From contig OZ257136.1 in assembly GCA_965278995.1 (NCBI GenBank), positions 2,666,001-2,730,000 on the forward strand: DNA of 64,000 nucleotides. The letters are read 5' to 3'. The number at the start of each line of letters is the position of its first letter. Position 1 is the stretch's first letter. The translations under genes were made by a program, and so were the position numbers. This document shows, piece by piece, positions 35,128-43,485 of the stretch. The notes below the pieces were generated by a model. It was not told the origin of the DNA. It did no database searches and saw only the letters and a program-made list of their open reading frames with translations. Source of the DNA: JADJYF01 sp965278995. GTDB lineage: Bacteria > Pseudomonadota > Gammaproteobacteria > Ga0077536.

Positions 35128-35694
35128 GTGCCGGTCAAATCCGATGCCTGGATCAGACGCATGGCCGTGTCGCATGGTCTGATCGAGCCGTTCGAGCCGG
35201 GCCAGATCCGCGCAGTCGACGGTCACAAAGTCATTTCCTACGGCACTTCGAGCTACGGCTACGATATCCGCTGCGCGCCCGAGTTCAAGATCTTCACCAA
35301 TATCAACTCGACGATTGTCGATCCCAAGGATTTCGATTCGGGCAGTTTTGTCGACGTCAACGCGCCGGTCTGCATCATCCCGCCAAACTCCTTCGCGCTC
35401 GCCCGCACAGTGGAATTCCTCCGCATACCGCGCGATGTGCTGACCATCTGTCTCGGCAAGTCGACTTACGCCCGTTGCGGGATCATCGTCAACGTGACGC
35501 CGCTCGAACCGGAGTGGGAAGGCCATGTGACCCTTGAATTCTCGAATACAACGCCGCTGCCAGCCAAGATCTACGCCAACGAAGGCGTTGCCCAGGTCAT
35601 TTTTCTGCAGTCTGACGAGCCGTGTGAAGTGTCCTATCGCGATCGCGACGGCAAGTATCAGGGTCAACGCGGCGTGACTTTGCCTAAGGCCTGA
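35128..35694 (+). CDS. dcd: dCTP deaminase
   Basis: Deaminates dCTP to dUTP, supplying most dUMP for thymidylate synthesis. The 188-residue protein has ISYGTSSYGYDIRCAPEF, the substrate segment GKSTYARCGIIVNVTPLEPEWEGHVTLEFSN with the catalytic Glu, and the closing YANEGVAQVIFL. The start is a GTG at 35128 with GGGAGT ten or so bases before. It follows apbC directly and converges on the PilZ gene. Confidence 0.95.
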   Translation: MPVKSDAWIRRMAVSHGLIEPFEPGQIRAVDGHKVISYGTSSYGYDIRCAPEFKIFTNINSTIVDPKDFDSGSFVDVNAPVCIIPPNSFALARTVEFLRIPRDVLTICLGKSTYARCGIIVNVTPLEPEWEGHVTLEFSNTTPLPAKIYANEGVAQVIFLQSDEPCEVSYRDRDGKYQGQRGVTLPKA

Positions 35695-35744
35695 GACTGA
35701 CGCAGCGGCACTCTGCTGTCATTCCAGCTCAAGTCAGTTCGCTT

Positions 35745-36341
35745 TCAAGCTGCGCAGCTGCCGCTTTCCAGCGCCTCTCGTCGCTGCGCCGCCTGACGGC
35801 GCGCGATGTGCTGCACGAGAACGTCGCGGTCGCCTTCGCGCATCGTCTCGAATTCGATGCCGATGGCAAAACGCTCGCCATCCGCTTTGCGGCAGTCGAC
35901 GACACGTCCGACGATACGCAAGGTATGACACGACGGTAGCAATACCAGATCGATGGCCAGGCAGGCCGACAACGCCAGGGGCATACCGGCCGCGAGCGAC
36001 ATGCCGCCGCCGCTCAGCGTGACGGCTGATGGTTCGTGTTCGCGATGCGGGCCGGCATCGCTGTCAGCGCGCTCAAACCGCCCGAGGCCGGTCAGCAGCA
36101 GCAATTTGCGATGGATGAGTTCGAGCGCTTCACCGACCTCGCGATGCTCGCTGCGAATCGACTCCAATACCTCAATCAGGCGCTCATCGATGCCGGCGAC
36201 GGCCAGCGCGACATTATCGGCGCTAAGCGCGGCATCGTGGATCAGCTGTCGTTCGTCGGCGATACGCTCTTCGGCCAGCACGCGATACTTGACCAGCGCG
36301 CGATCGGCAATCCGATAGTAACGTCGTCTTTCAGTCGTCAT
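35745..36341 (-). CDS. PilZ-domain protein
   Basis: A 198-residue likely cyclic-di-GMP effector. It begins MTTERRRYYRIADRALVKYRV, where RRRYYR resembles the PilZ RxxxR motif. A helical middle part (about 30-90, IDERLIEVLESIRSEHREVGEALELIHRK) separates it from the C-terminal PilZ barrel at about 100-180 (VTLSGGGMSLAAGMPLALSACLAIDLVLL), where SGGGM stands for the D/NxSxxG motif with changes. Whether it binds the nucleotide is uncertain. It is monocistronic, between convergent dcd and divergent cysG. Confidence 0.75.
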   Translation of the reverse strand: MTTERRRYYRIADRALVKYRVLAEERIADERQLIHDAALSADNVALAVAGIDERLIEVLESIRSEHREVGEALELIHRKLLLLTGLGRFERADSDAGPHREHEPSAVTLSGGGMSLAAGMPLALSACLAIDLVLLPSCHTLRIVGRVVDCRKADGERFAIGIEFETMREGDRDVLVQHIARRQAAQRREALESGSCAA

Positions 36342-36515
36342 CGGCAGTCTCCGGAACGCCCGGCTCTACTCGGCAACGCCTGTGTCCGCGCAGTCTCGTT
36401 ACAGGGCATGTGGTTCGATAGCGGAACGCGAACGCCAGACTTGAGAGGCCTCGCGGCAGCGCTGTTATACTCCGCGAACACACTGCCCGTTGCGGGCGCA
36501 ATCACGGCCTGCGCC

Positions 36516-37919
36516 ATGGATTTTCTGCCGTTGTTTCTCGACATCCGCGCGCGCCGCTGCGTCATCGTCGGTGGCGGGCCGATAGCAGCGCGGAAAGTGG
36601 CGCTGGTACTTGCCGCTGGGGCCCGAATCGAAGTCATCGCGCCGGCCGTCGAGGCCGAACTGCGCGCACTCGCCGACTCGGGTCAGCTCGTGCTGACTGA
36701 GCGCGAGTTCGTCGAGTCGGACGTTACCGGCGCCATGCTGGTCATCGCAGCTACCGGTACGACTGCCGTCAACGCACGCATCGCGGCCACCGCACGTGCC
36801 GCAGGCATACTCGTCAACGTCGTCGATCAACCGGCCGAATGCACCGTCATCATGCCCTCGATCATCGATCGTTCGCCGGTCGTCATCGCCATCGGAACGG
36901 CCGGCACCGCACCGGTACTGGCGCGCATGCTGCGCGCGAAACTCGAATCGATGATCCCGCAGGCCTATGGCGAACTGGCCCGCGTCCTCGGCAGCCTGCG
37001 TGGACGCGTGCGCCTGGCATTGCCGGAAGCGCGCAGCCGCCGCCATTTCTGGGAGCGGGTGCTGGAAAGTCCGGCAGTCGAACTGCTGTTTGCCGGGCGC
37101 CGGGCGCAGGCCTTGCGCGCCATCGAGGACATGTTGAGCGACGCCGCCAGCGCAGCCGGACCGCGTGGCGAGGTCTATCTGATCGGCTGCGGGCCCGGCG
37201 ATCCCGACCTGCTGACTTTTCGCGCGCTCCGCCTGATGCAGCACGCCGATGTGGTCGTCTACGACCGCCTGGTGGGCACAGAAATCGTCGACCTGTGCCG
37301 GCGCGACGCCGAACGCATCTATGTCGGTAAATCGAGCCAGCGCCAGGCGCTATCGCAGGCTGGGATCAACGAATTGCTGGTCAATCTGGCCCGCGCCGGC
37401 AAACGCACTGCGCGCCTCAAAGGCGGCGATCCGTTTCTGTTCGGGCGCGGCGGCGAAGAAATCGAGCATCTGGCCGCGGCTGGTATCCACTTTCAGATCG
37501 TGCCGGGCGTCACTGCCGCTCTCGGCTGCGCGGCGTATGCCGGCATTCCGCTGACGCATCGCGACCTGGCGCATAGTTGCGTGTTCGTCACCGGCCATCG
37601 TCAGGCCGGTGGCGGTGAGCTCGACTGGCCGGCACTGGTCCGTCCGCGTCAGACCGTCGTCGTCTATATGGGCGTCGCCGCGCTCGGACCGCTGTGCGAG
37701 CAGCTGCAGAAACACGGCATGCATCCGGATCTACCGGCAGCACTGATTGAGCGTGGTACGACGGCCGCTCAGCGCGTCGTTACAGCAACGGTCTCAACGC
37801 TGGCCGACGCTGCCACCCGGGCGTCCATTGAGCCGCCGGCCCTTGCCATCATTGGCGAGGTCGTGCGTCTGCGCGAACAAATGCAATGGTACGAGCCACT
37901 GGGTACGGCTGCGTCATAG
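36516..37919 (+). CDS. cysG: Siroheme synthase CysG
   Basis: A trifunctional enzyme making siroheme from uroporphyrinogen III. The N-terminal part (1 to about 210) is precorrin-2 dehydrogenase/ferrochelatase with the Rossmann motif VIVGGGPIAARKVALVLAAGA. The C-terminal part (about 215-467) is the SAM uroporphyrinogen methyltransferase with VYLIGCGPGDPDLLTFRALRL and LKGGDPFLFGRGGEE. The start at 36516 gives the usual 467 residues; the open frame extends 160 codons upstream into the PilZ region and is not used. TATACT near 36470 may be a -10 box, with TTGAGA 19 bases before it. Confidence 0.96.
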   Translation: MDFLPLFLDIRARRCVIVGGGPIAARKVALVLAAGARIEVIAPAVEAELRALADSGQLVLTEREFVESDVTGAMLVIAATGTTAVNARIAATARAAGILVNVVDQPAECTVIMPSIIDRSPVVIAIGTAGTAPVLARMLRAKLESMIPQAYGELARVLGSLRGRVRLALPEARSRRHFWERVLESPAVELLFAGRRAQALRAIEDMLSDAASAAGPRGEVYLIGCGPGDPDLLTFRALRLMQHADVVVYDRLVGTEIVDLCRRDAERIYVGKSSQRQALSQAGINELLVNLARAGKRTARLKGGDPFLFGRGGEEIEHLAAAGIHFQIVPGVTAALGCAAYAGIPLTHRDLAHSCVFVTGHRQAGGGELDWPALVRPRQTVVVYMGVAALGPLCEQLQKHGMHPDLPAALIERGTTAAQRVVTATVSTLADAATRASIEPPALAIIGEVVRLREQMQWYEPLGTAAS

Positions 37920-37923
37920 CCGA

Positions 37924-38319
37924 CTATTCTGGCGGTGTGAGTTTCAGCGCGACGGAGTTGATGCAGTAGCGTTGGTGGGTCGGTTGAGGACCATCGTCGA
38001 AGACATGGCCGAGATGCGCATCGCAGGCCGCACAGACGACTTCAGTCCGCACCATGCCGTGACTGTGATCGCGCTTCAATTGCACGCGGCCTTCGTCGAC
38101 GGCACACCAGAAACTCGGCCAGCCGGAGCCAGAATCGTATTTGTGCGCTGAACTGAACAAGGTCGTATCGCAGCAGACACAGCGATAGACGCCGTCCTCC
38201 TTGCTGGCATAGTAACGGCCGGAAAAAGCCGGTTCCGTCGCCTGCTGTCGGCACACTGCGTAAGCCTCCGGCGTGAGACTGGCACGCCATTCGTCGTCAG
38301 TTCTGCTGATTTTGCTCAT
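37924..38319 (-). CDS. msrB: Peptide-methionine (R)-S-oxide reductase
   Basis: Repairs methionine-R-sulfoxide in proteins. The 131-residue enzyme has zinc-binding CxxC pairs in CVCCDTT and VCAACDAHLGHVF, the substrate region YDSGSGWPSFW, and the catalytic Cys in HQRYCINSVAL. It converges with cysG with only four bases between the stops. Divergent from the response-regulator gene. Confidence 0.96.
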   Translation of the reverse strand: MSKISRTDDEWRASLTPEAYAVCRQQATEPAFSGRYYASKEDGVYRCVCCDTTLFSSAHKYDSGSGWPSFWCAVDEGRVQLKRDHSHGMVRTEVVCAACDAHLGHVFDDGPQPTHQRYCINSVALKLTPPE

Positions 38320-38492
38320 GGCTTTACCTGTCCTGGCTGAGCGGGCGACACGCGCTTTCGCGCTCGTTTCCGGTCTGATGTATTGGCAGTATTATAGTTC
38401 CCGGCGCGCCGGCAATGCTAAAGCTTCAGCATGGGTCGCCGCTACGGGTTGGCTGAAAGGCAACGCTAGAGCCACGGACTACCGGTGGGAGA

Positions 38493-39191
38493 ATGCCAGT
38501 GAGGGTTGCACTGCTCGAAGATGATCATGATCAGGCTGTCCTGTTCATCGAATGGCTGAAGTCCGCCGGTCACACCTGCGAACATTTCGAAGGCGGCAAG
38601 CCGTTCGTGCGGAATATCAAGCACGACAGCTTTGATGCCTTGATCCTCGATTGGATGGTCCCCGACATGGATGGCTTCGAGGTCCTGCGCTGGGTGCGTG
38701 AGAATTTCGACTGGCCGATACCGATCCTGTTCGTGACAGCCAAGGATGACGAGGACGACATCGTTCGGGCCCTTGAGGAAGGTGCTGACGATTACATCGT
38801 CAAGCCAGCCAAACAACGCGAGCTGCTGGCACGACTGTCAGCCGTGGTCCGCCGTGCGGCCACGGTCGAGGAAGGGCAGACCACCATCGAGCAGGATCCG
38901 TTTCTCATCGACCTTGCCAATCACCAGATTCAACGCGCCGGCGAACGCATCGAAGTGACGCAGAAGGAGTACGACCTCATCGTGTTCCTGTTTCGCAACG
39001 TCGGTCGCGTATTGTCCCGTGCGCATATCCTGGAAAGCGTGTGGGGCCGCAATCCGGATATCAATACGCGCACCGTTGACACGCACGTCAGCCGCATACG
39101 CTCGAAGCTCGTGCTCGCACCGGAGTCGGGCTGGAAGCTCTCATCGATCTACCAGCACGGTTACCGACTGGAACGCCTGCAGCTGGGCTGA
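38493..39191 (+). CDS. OmpR/PhoB-family response regulator
   Basis: A 232-residue transcription regulator. The receiver domain (about 3-115) has the acidic pair LEDDHDQ at 8-14, the phospho-acceptor Asp53 in ALILDWMVPDMDG, and the Lys in DYIVKPAK. The C-terminal winged helix (about 130-230) has YDLIVFLFRNVGRVLSRAHILESVWG and RTVDTHVSRIRSKL. No sensor kinase gene is adjacent, so it is an orphan regulator whose partner cannot be named from this window. A strong intrinsic terminator follows directly. Confidence 0.92.
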   Translation: MPVRVALLEDDHDQAVLFIEWLKSAGHTCEHFEGGKPFVRNIKHDSFDALILDWMVPDMDGFEVLRWVRENFDWPIPILFVTAKDDEDDIVRALEEGADDYIVKPAKQRELLARLSAVVRRAATVEEGQTTIEQDPFLIDLANHQIQRAGERIEVTQKEYDLIVFLFRNVGRVLSRAHILESVWGRNPDINTRTVDTHVSRIRSKLVLAPESGWKLSSIYQHGYRLERLQLG

Positions 39192-39243
39192 AAAAGTGCT
39201 CGGCGGCGCCGTGGGGGGAGGAGTGGCCCTCCGCCGAGCTTTT
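39191..39243 (+). terminator. Intrinsic terminator of the response-regulator gene
   Basis: An A-run (39191-39195) precedes GCTCGGCGG (39198-39206), which pairs perfectly with CCGCCGAGC (39231-39239), followed by TTTT. The loop contains further GC-rich pairing. It begins at the last base of the regulator's stop codon. Confidence 0.85.
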
Positions 39244-39385
39244 CAAGAGCATCGTTGGGAGTCGTTGCAGACTCACGGTCAGGCTAGTTGGCGGCACGCC
39301 GGCTCACTGTGACTGGCGTCGCAAAGACTCAGCAGAAACGATTAATCTGCCAAGCAGTTCGCGAAAAGCGCTGCAGCTTGCGACT

Positions 39386-39415
39386 TTGGCAGCATCTGTG
39401 CTGCTCAGGTAGAAT
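39386..39415 (+). promoter_or_regulatory. Putative sigma70 promoter of ispG
   Basis: TTGGCA (39386-39391) and TAGAAT (39410-39415) are 18 bases apart, close to the TTGACA/TATAAT consensus, and lie 44 bases before the ispG start. The preceding gene ends in a strong terminator, so ispG needs a promoter here. Confidence 0.5.
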
Positions 39416-39458
39416 CCACACTGCGCCTCTGACCATCCACCTGCCGCCGAGCTGAACT

Positions 39459-40724
39459 ATGATCCCACCTGCCGGTTACCATCGCCGCCGCTCCGTTGCC
39501 GTGCGTATCGGCGACATCGTCGTCGGTGGCGACGCACCGGTCGTCGTCCAGTCGATGACCAATACCGATACCGCGGACGCTGTTGGCACAGCTCGTCAGG
39601 TCCAGGCCTTGGCCGCAGCCGGCTCTGAGCTCGTGCGCATCACGGTCGATACCGAGCAGGCCGCCAGCCAGGTCGCAAAAATCCGCAAACTGCTCGACGC
39701 TACCGGATGCCGCGTCCCGCTGATCGGTGACTTCCACTACAACGGCCATACCCTGCTGACCAAATACCCCGACTGTGCCGATGCGCTGGCCAAGTACCGC
39801 ATCAATCCCGGCAACGTCGGTTTCGGCCGTAAAAAAGATGCGCAGTTCGCAACCATGATTGAGACCGCTGTCGCGCGCGACAAGGCCGTGCGCATCGGCG
39901 TCAACTGGGGCAGCCTCGATCCGGCGCTGGTCGTCCGTATGATGGATGAGAACGCTGCTTCGCCCGAGCCGAAAGACGCCAGTGCTGTGACTCGCGAAGC
40001 ACTCATCTTCTCGGCGCTGGACAGCGCGGCGAAAGCAGAGGAACTCGGTCTCCCACGCAATCGGATCACACTGTCGTGCAAAGTCAGCGGCGTGCAGGAT
40101 CTGATTGCTGTCTACAGCGCGCTTGCCGCCCGCTGCGACTACGCACTGCATCTCGGGCTGACTGAAGCCGGCATGGGCTCCAAAGGCATCGTCGCATCCG
40201 CGGCTGCCATGAGCGTGCTGTTGCAGCATGGCATTGGCGACACCATCCGTGTCTCGCTGACGCCGGATCCGGGCGGCGATCGCACGCAGGAAGTCATCGT
40301 CGCCCAGGAACTGCTGCAGACGATGGGCTTGCGTTCGTTCACCCCGCTTGTTACCGCCTGCCCTGGCTGCGGCCGCACCACCAGCACGGTATTCCAGGAA
40401 CTGGCGGGCGACATCCAATCGTATGTGCGAACTCAGATGCCGTCCTGGCGCGAACGTTATCCGGGGGTCGAGGACATGACGCTCGCCGTCATGGGCTGCA
40501 TCGTCAACGGTCCTGGTGAAAGCAAACATGCCAATATCGGCATCAGCCTGCCCGGTACCGGCGAAGCGCCATCGGCACCCGTGTTCATCGATGGTGAGAA
40601 ACGCATGACCCTGCGCGGCGAGAATATCGCCGAAGAATTCAAACGCATTCTGGATGACTACATCGCCACGCATTACGGCACGCCGGCCGAGTCCCGACAG
40701 CGACTCAATTCCCCCATTGCTTGA
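39459..40724 (+). CDS. ispG: (E)-4-hydroxy-3-methylbut-2-enyl-diphosphate synthase
   Basis: A 4Fe-4S enzyme of the non-mevalonate pathway, reducing MEcPP to HMBPP. The 421-residue protein has RRSVAVRIGDIVVGGDAPVVVQSMTNTDTAD at the N-terminus, the barrel segment FGRKKDAQFATMIE, and the C-terminal cluster domain with CPGCGRTTSTVFQELA and MGCIVNGPGESKHAN. At 421 residues it is the long bacterial form (E. coli 372). It adds a second pathway gene to dxs at 4265. Confidence 0.96.
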   Translation: MIPPAGYHRRRSVAVRIGDIVVGGDAPVVVQSMTNTDTADAVGTARQVQALAAAGSELVRITVDTEQAASQVAKIRKLLDATGCRVPLIGDFHYNGHTLLTKYPDCADALAKYRINPGNVGFGRKKDAQFATMIETAVARDKAVRIGVNWGSLDPALVVRMMDENAASPEPKDASAVTREALIFSALDSAAKAEELGLPRNRITLSCKVSGVQDLIAVYSALAARCDYALHLGLTEAGMGSKGIVASAAAMSVLLQHGIGDTIRVSLTPDPGGDRTQEVIVAQELLQTMGLRSFTPLVTACPGCGRTTSTVFQELAGDIQSYVRTQMPSWRERYPGVEDMTLAVMGCIVNGPGESKHANIGISLPGTGEAPSAPVFIDGEKRMTLRGENIAEEFKRILDDYIATHYGTPAESRQRLNSPIA

Positions 40725-40818
40725 ACGCGCTTGGTGGGTCTGCGACAGACCCGCAGGTGGGGCGGCCTCCGCCGCGGAGTATTGTGTGAATTCCGCGCGG
40801 CAAATGGACGTCTGAGCG

Positions 40819-41319
40819 ATGGCCGCCGGACTACTCGCAATGATCAAGGCCTTCTGGGGCCTGTGCGTATTTCGACTCGCACCGCAGGACCTGCCGGCGT
40901 CGCGTATGTTGCTCGGGCTGACGTCGGCCGCCAATCTGCTCATCAGCCTGTTAATCAATCAACGAAGCAACCGGCCCGCCTCGGCGTTTGTCGACGCGCT
41001 GCTCGAACTCGTTGTCGTCGCCGGCCTGACCGCACTGCTGTTGTTTGGCCTCGCGCGCCGATCACGCATCCGCCAGACGCTCACAGCGCTGATGGGCAGC
41101 GGCGCCCTGCTCGGAATGATCGCGCTGGTCGCCTTGATTTTGTTCGCGGCTCTGCCTGACTGGTTGTACATCGTCATTTTCCTGTGGAATCAGTGCGTGA
41201 TTGGTAACATCCTGCGGCATGCGTTCGATACCGGCTTCATCGTCGCGTTCTTTCTCGCGATTAGCTACGCCCTGGTCCTCGGTATGGTGGGGGCATCGGT
41301 ACACCAGCCGGTTACCTGA
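40819..41319 (+). CDS. Hypothetical integral membrane protein
   Basis: Not recognised. The 166-residue chain has four strong hydrophobic helices: about 28-46 (LGLTSAANLLISLLI), 57-76 (ALLELVVVAGLTALLLFGL), 92-115 (MGSGALLGMIALVALILFA) and 140-160 (FIVAFFLAISYALVLGMVG), with a fairly basic loop between the second and third. No catalytic motif is visible. It lies 94 bases after ispG and six bases before mpl, so it is probably co-transcribed with mpl; a cell-envelope role is only a guess from that. Confidence 0.75.
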   Translation: MAAGLLAMIKAFWGLCVFRLAPQDLPASRMLLGLTSAANLLISLLINQRSNRPASAFVDALLELVVVAGLTALLLFGLARRSRIRQTLTALMGSGALLGMIALVALILFAALPDWLYIVIFLWNQCVIGNILRHAFDTGFIVAFFLAISYALVLGMVGASVHQPVT

Positions 41320-41324
41320 CGCTC

Positions 41325-42686
41325 ATGCATCTCCATATTCTCGGGATAGGCGGCACGTTCATGGCCGGCTTGGCGCGGATCGCGGTTGAATGCGGTCACC
41401 GCGTAACCGGTGCCGATACCGGCCTGTATCCGCCGATGAGCACCCAGCTCGACGCACTCGGCATTGAAGTGGTAGACGGCTACGGTATAACCGGTCTTAC
41501 ACCCGCACCCGATCTCGTTATCATCGGCAACGCCCTGTCGCGTGGCCAGCCGGCCGTCGAGTTCGTCCTCAGCAAGGGAATTCCCTACACGTCCGGCCCG
41601 GCCTGGTTGCGCGACGAAGTCCTGTTGCGGCGGCACGTCATCGCGATTGCCGGCACGCACGGCAAGACCACCGTCAGCAGCCTGGTCACGTGGATGCTTG
41701 AGCATGCCGGGTTGGCCCCTGGCTTTCTGGTGGGTGGAGTACTTGAAAACTTCGGGCTGTCGGCCCGGCTCGGCAGCGGGTCGGTATTCGTGATAGAAGC
41801 CGACGAATATGACACCGCTTTTTTCGACAAACGCTCCAAGTTCATCCATTACGCGCCGCGAACGCTGGTCATCAACAATCTCGAATTCGACCACGCCGAC
41901 ATTTTTCCCGATCTCGCAGCGATCACCCGCCAGTTCCACCACCTGATACGAACGCTGCCGCGCGAAGCGCTGATCCTGCGGCCGCAACCCGACCCGGCTA
42001 TCGATACGCTGCTGGCGCAGGGCTGCTGGTCGCGCGTGGCAACTTTCAGCAACGCCGACGCGGCAGACTGGCGTTTCTCGTTCGACAGTGAAGCGAGTCT
42101 GCCGCTGACGCTGACCGACAGCGCCGGGCAGGTCGTGCATGCCGCGACTCCACTGTTCGGTCTTCACAACGCCTGGAACGCTGTAGCTGCCACTGCTGCA
42201 GTAGCCGATGTCGGCGTCGCGCCAGCTGCAGCGCTCGCCGCGCTGGCAGGTTTCGCCAACGTCAAACGACGCCTCGAGTGTCGAGGTGAACGCGCTGGCG
42301 TACGCGTGTTCGACGATTTCGCCCATCATCCGACAGCCATCGCCGCCACTATTGCAGCGCTCCGTTCGCGTGCCGGCAGCGGGCGCATCATCGCCGTGAC
42401 CGAAATGCGCTCGAACACGATGCGTCTTGGCGTACATCGCGAGACGCTGGCGCCGTCGTTGGCAGCAGCGGACGAGATTGTCATTCTCGACCCGGGCACG
42501 TTGTCATGGGACCTGCGCGCGGCGTTCAGCGCACTCAGTCATTGTCATATTCATGGCGGGATCGAGGACGTCGTGCGAACAGCCGTCAGTCTGGCGCGCA
42601 GCGGCGACTGCATACTGGTCATGAGCAACGGCGCGTTCGATCATATCCACCAACGCCTGCTGGATGCGCTTGGGGTTCGTGCCTGA
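41325..42686 (+). CDS. mpl: UDP-N-acetylmuramate:tripeptide ligase Mpl
   Basis: Recycles the murein tripeptide L-Ala-gamma-D-Glu-meso-DAP by joining it to UDP-MurNAc. The 453-residue Mur ligase has the opening MHLHILGIGGTFMAGLA, the P-loop IAGTHGKTTVSSLVTWML, the EADEYDTAFFDKRSKF segment and the late HHPTAIAATIAALR. These are typical of Mpl and separate it from MurC, which is larger in its C-terminal binding domain differences. It implies a DAP-type peptidoglycan. Confidence 0.95.
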   Translation: MHLHILGIGGTFMAGLARIAVECGHRVTGADTGLYPPMSTQLDALGIEVVDGYGITGLTPAPDLVIIGNALSRGQPAVEFVLSKGIPYTSGPAWLRDEVLLRRHVIAIAGTHGKTTVSSLVTWMLEHAGLAPGFLVGGVLENFGLSARLGSGSVFVIEADEYDTAFFDKRSKFIHYAPRTLVINNLEFDHADIFPDLAAITRQFHHLIRTLPREALILRPQPDPAIDTLLAQGCWSRVATFSNADAADWRFSFDSEASLPLTLTDSAGQVVHAATPLFGLHNAWNAVAATAAVADVGVAPAAALAALAGFANVKRRLECRGERAGVRVFDDFAHHPTAIAATIAALRSRAGSGRIIAVTEMRSNTMRLGVHRETLAPSLAAADEIVILDPGTLSWDLRAAFSALSHCHIHGGIEDVVRTAVSLARSGDCILVMSNGAFDHIHQRLLDALGVRA

Positions 42687-42769
42687 TGGCCGCTGGGAGT
42701 ATCCCATCGCGGGTGGACCACAAGCTGTCGCCCGGGGTAGATTGGCAGGCCAGCCAGGACGCCCATCGC

Positions 42770-43384
42770 ATGACCGTAACGCACGCAACCCTTCCGCTCT
42801 TCCCACTTGGCACCGTGCTCTATCCGCAAGGTCTCATGCCGCTGCGCATCTTCGAAGCACGCTATATTGACATGGTCAGCGCATCGCTCCGCAACAGCTC
42901 GCCTTTCGGCATCGTACCGCTGCTCCGTGGCGGTGAGGTCGGCCGAGCAGCAGATTTTCACCAGAGTGGAACGCTGGCCACGATTGCGGCCTGGGATCAG
43001 GGCCCGGACGGTCTGCTGCATATTCAGATCGAAGGTGGCGACCGCTTCCGGATCGACGCGCATACCCGTCAGACCGACGGTCTCATCATCGGTGAGGTCG
43101 AAACGCTCGCGCCTGCCAGTGACAGCGTTATACCGCAACAGTTTGCTTATCTGAGTAATCTGCTGCGCGAAGTCTTCGAGCAGAATCGTGGCCAGGTACC
43201 ATATGAGTCCTGGCAGCTGGACAGCGCCCTGTGGGTCGGTCACCGGCTGGCGGAAGTTCTGCCGCTCGACATGAGCAACCGCATCGCCCTCCTTGAGGCG
43301 AGCTCCGGCGTGGCAAAACTCGGGATGATCGACGTCATCCTCGGCGAATTGAAAGGAACGCCGCCCTCTTCCGCCCACCACTGA
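42770..43384 (+). CDS. LON substrate-binding-domain protein
   Basis: A 204-residue protein with only the N-terminal (substrate-binding) domain of Lon protease and no ATPase or protease part. LPLFPLGTVLYPQGLMPLRIFEARYIDMV is the family opening, followed by GIVPLLRGGE and IQIEGGDRFRI. The start at 42770 matches the family; an open frame reaches 88 codons further into mpl. Stand-alone proteins of this kind are common in proteobacteria but their role is unclear. Confidence 0.88.
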   Translation: MTVTHATLPLFPLGTVLYPQGLMPLRIFEARYIDMVSASLRNSSPFGIVPLLRGGEVGRAADFHQSGTLATIAAWDQGPDGLLHIQIEGGDRFRIDAHTRQTDGLIIGEVETLAPASDSVIPQQFAYLSNLLREVFEQNRGQVPYESWQLDSALWVGHRLAEVLPLDMSNRIALLEASSGVAKLGMIDVILGELKGTPPSSAHH

Positions 43385-43485
43385 CAGCGCGATGCTCGTT
43401 CACGTCACCGCTGCGTGTTGAAGGCTGACGGGATCTGTGCGATTTTTAGCCCCACGCTGGTCACCTAAGACGCATTCTTGCGTTA

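Noticed and set aside
36342..36515. tRNA-like sequence before cysG
   Set aside because: No cloverleaf, anticodon stem or T-arm could be drawn.
38393..38398. TATAGT as -10 box of the response-regulator gene
   Set aside because: No acceptable -35 at 16-19 bases upstream; kept out of the feature list.
39405..40958. Minus-strand open frame (about 517 codons) opposite ispG
   Set aside because: Antisense shadow of a clear ispG gene; no motif or ribosome-binding site seen.
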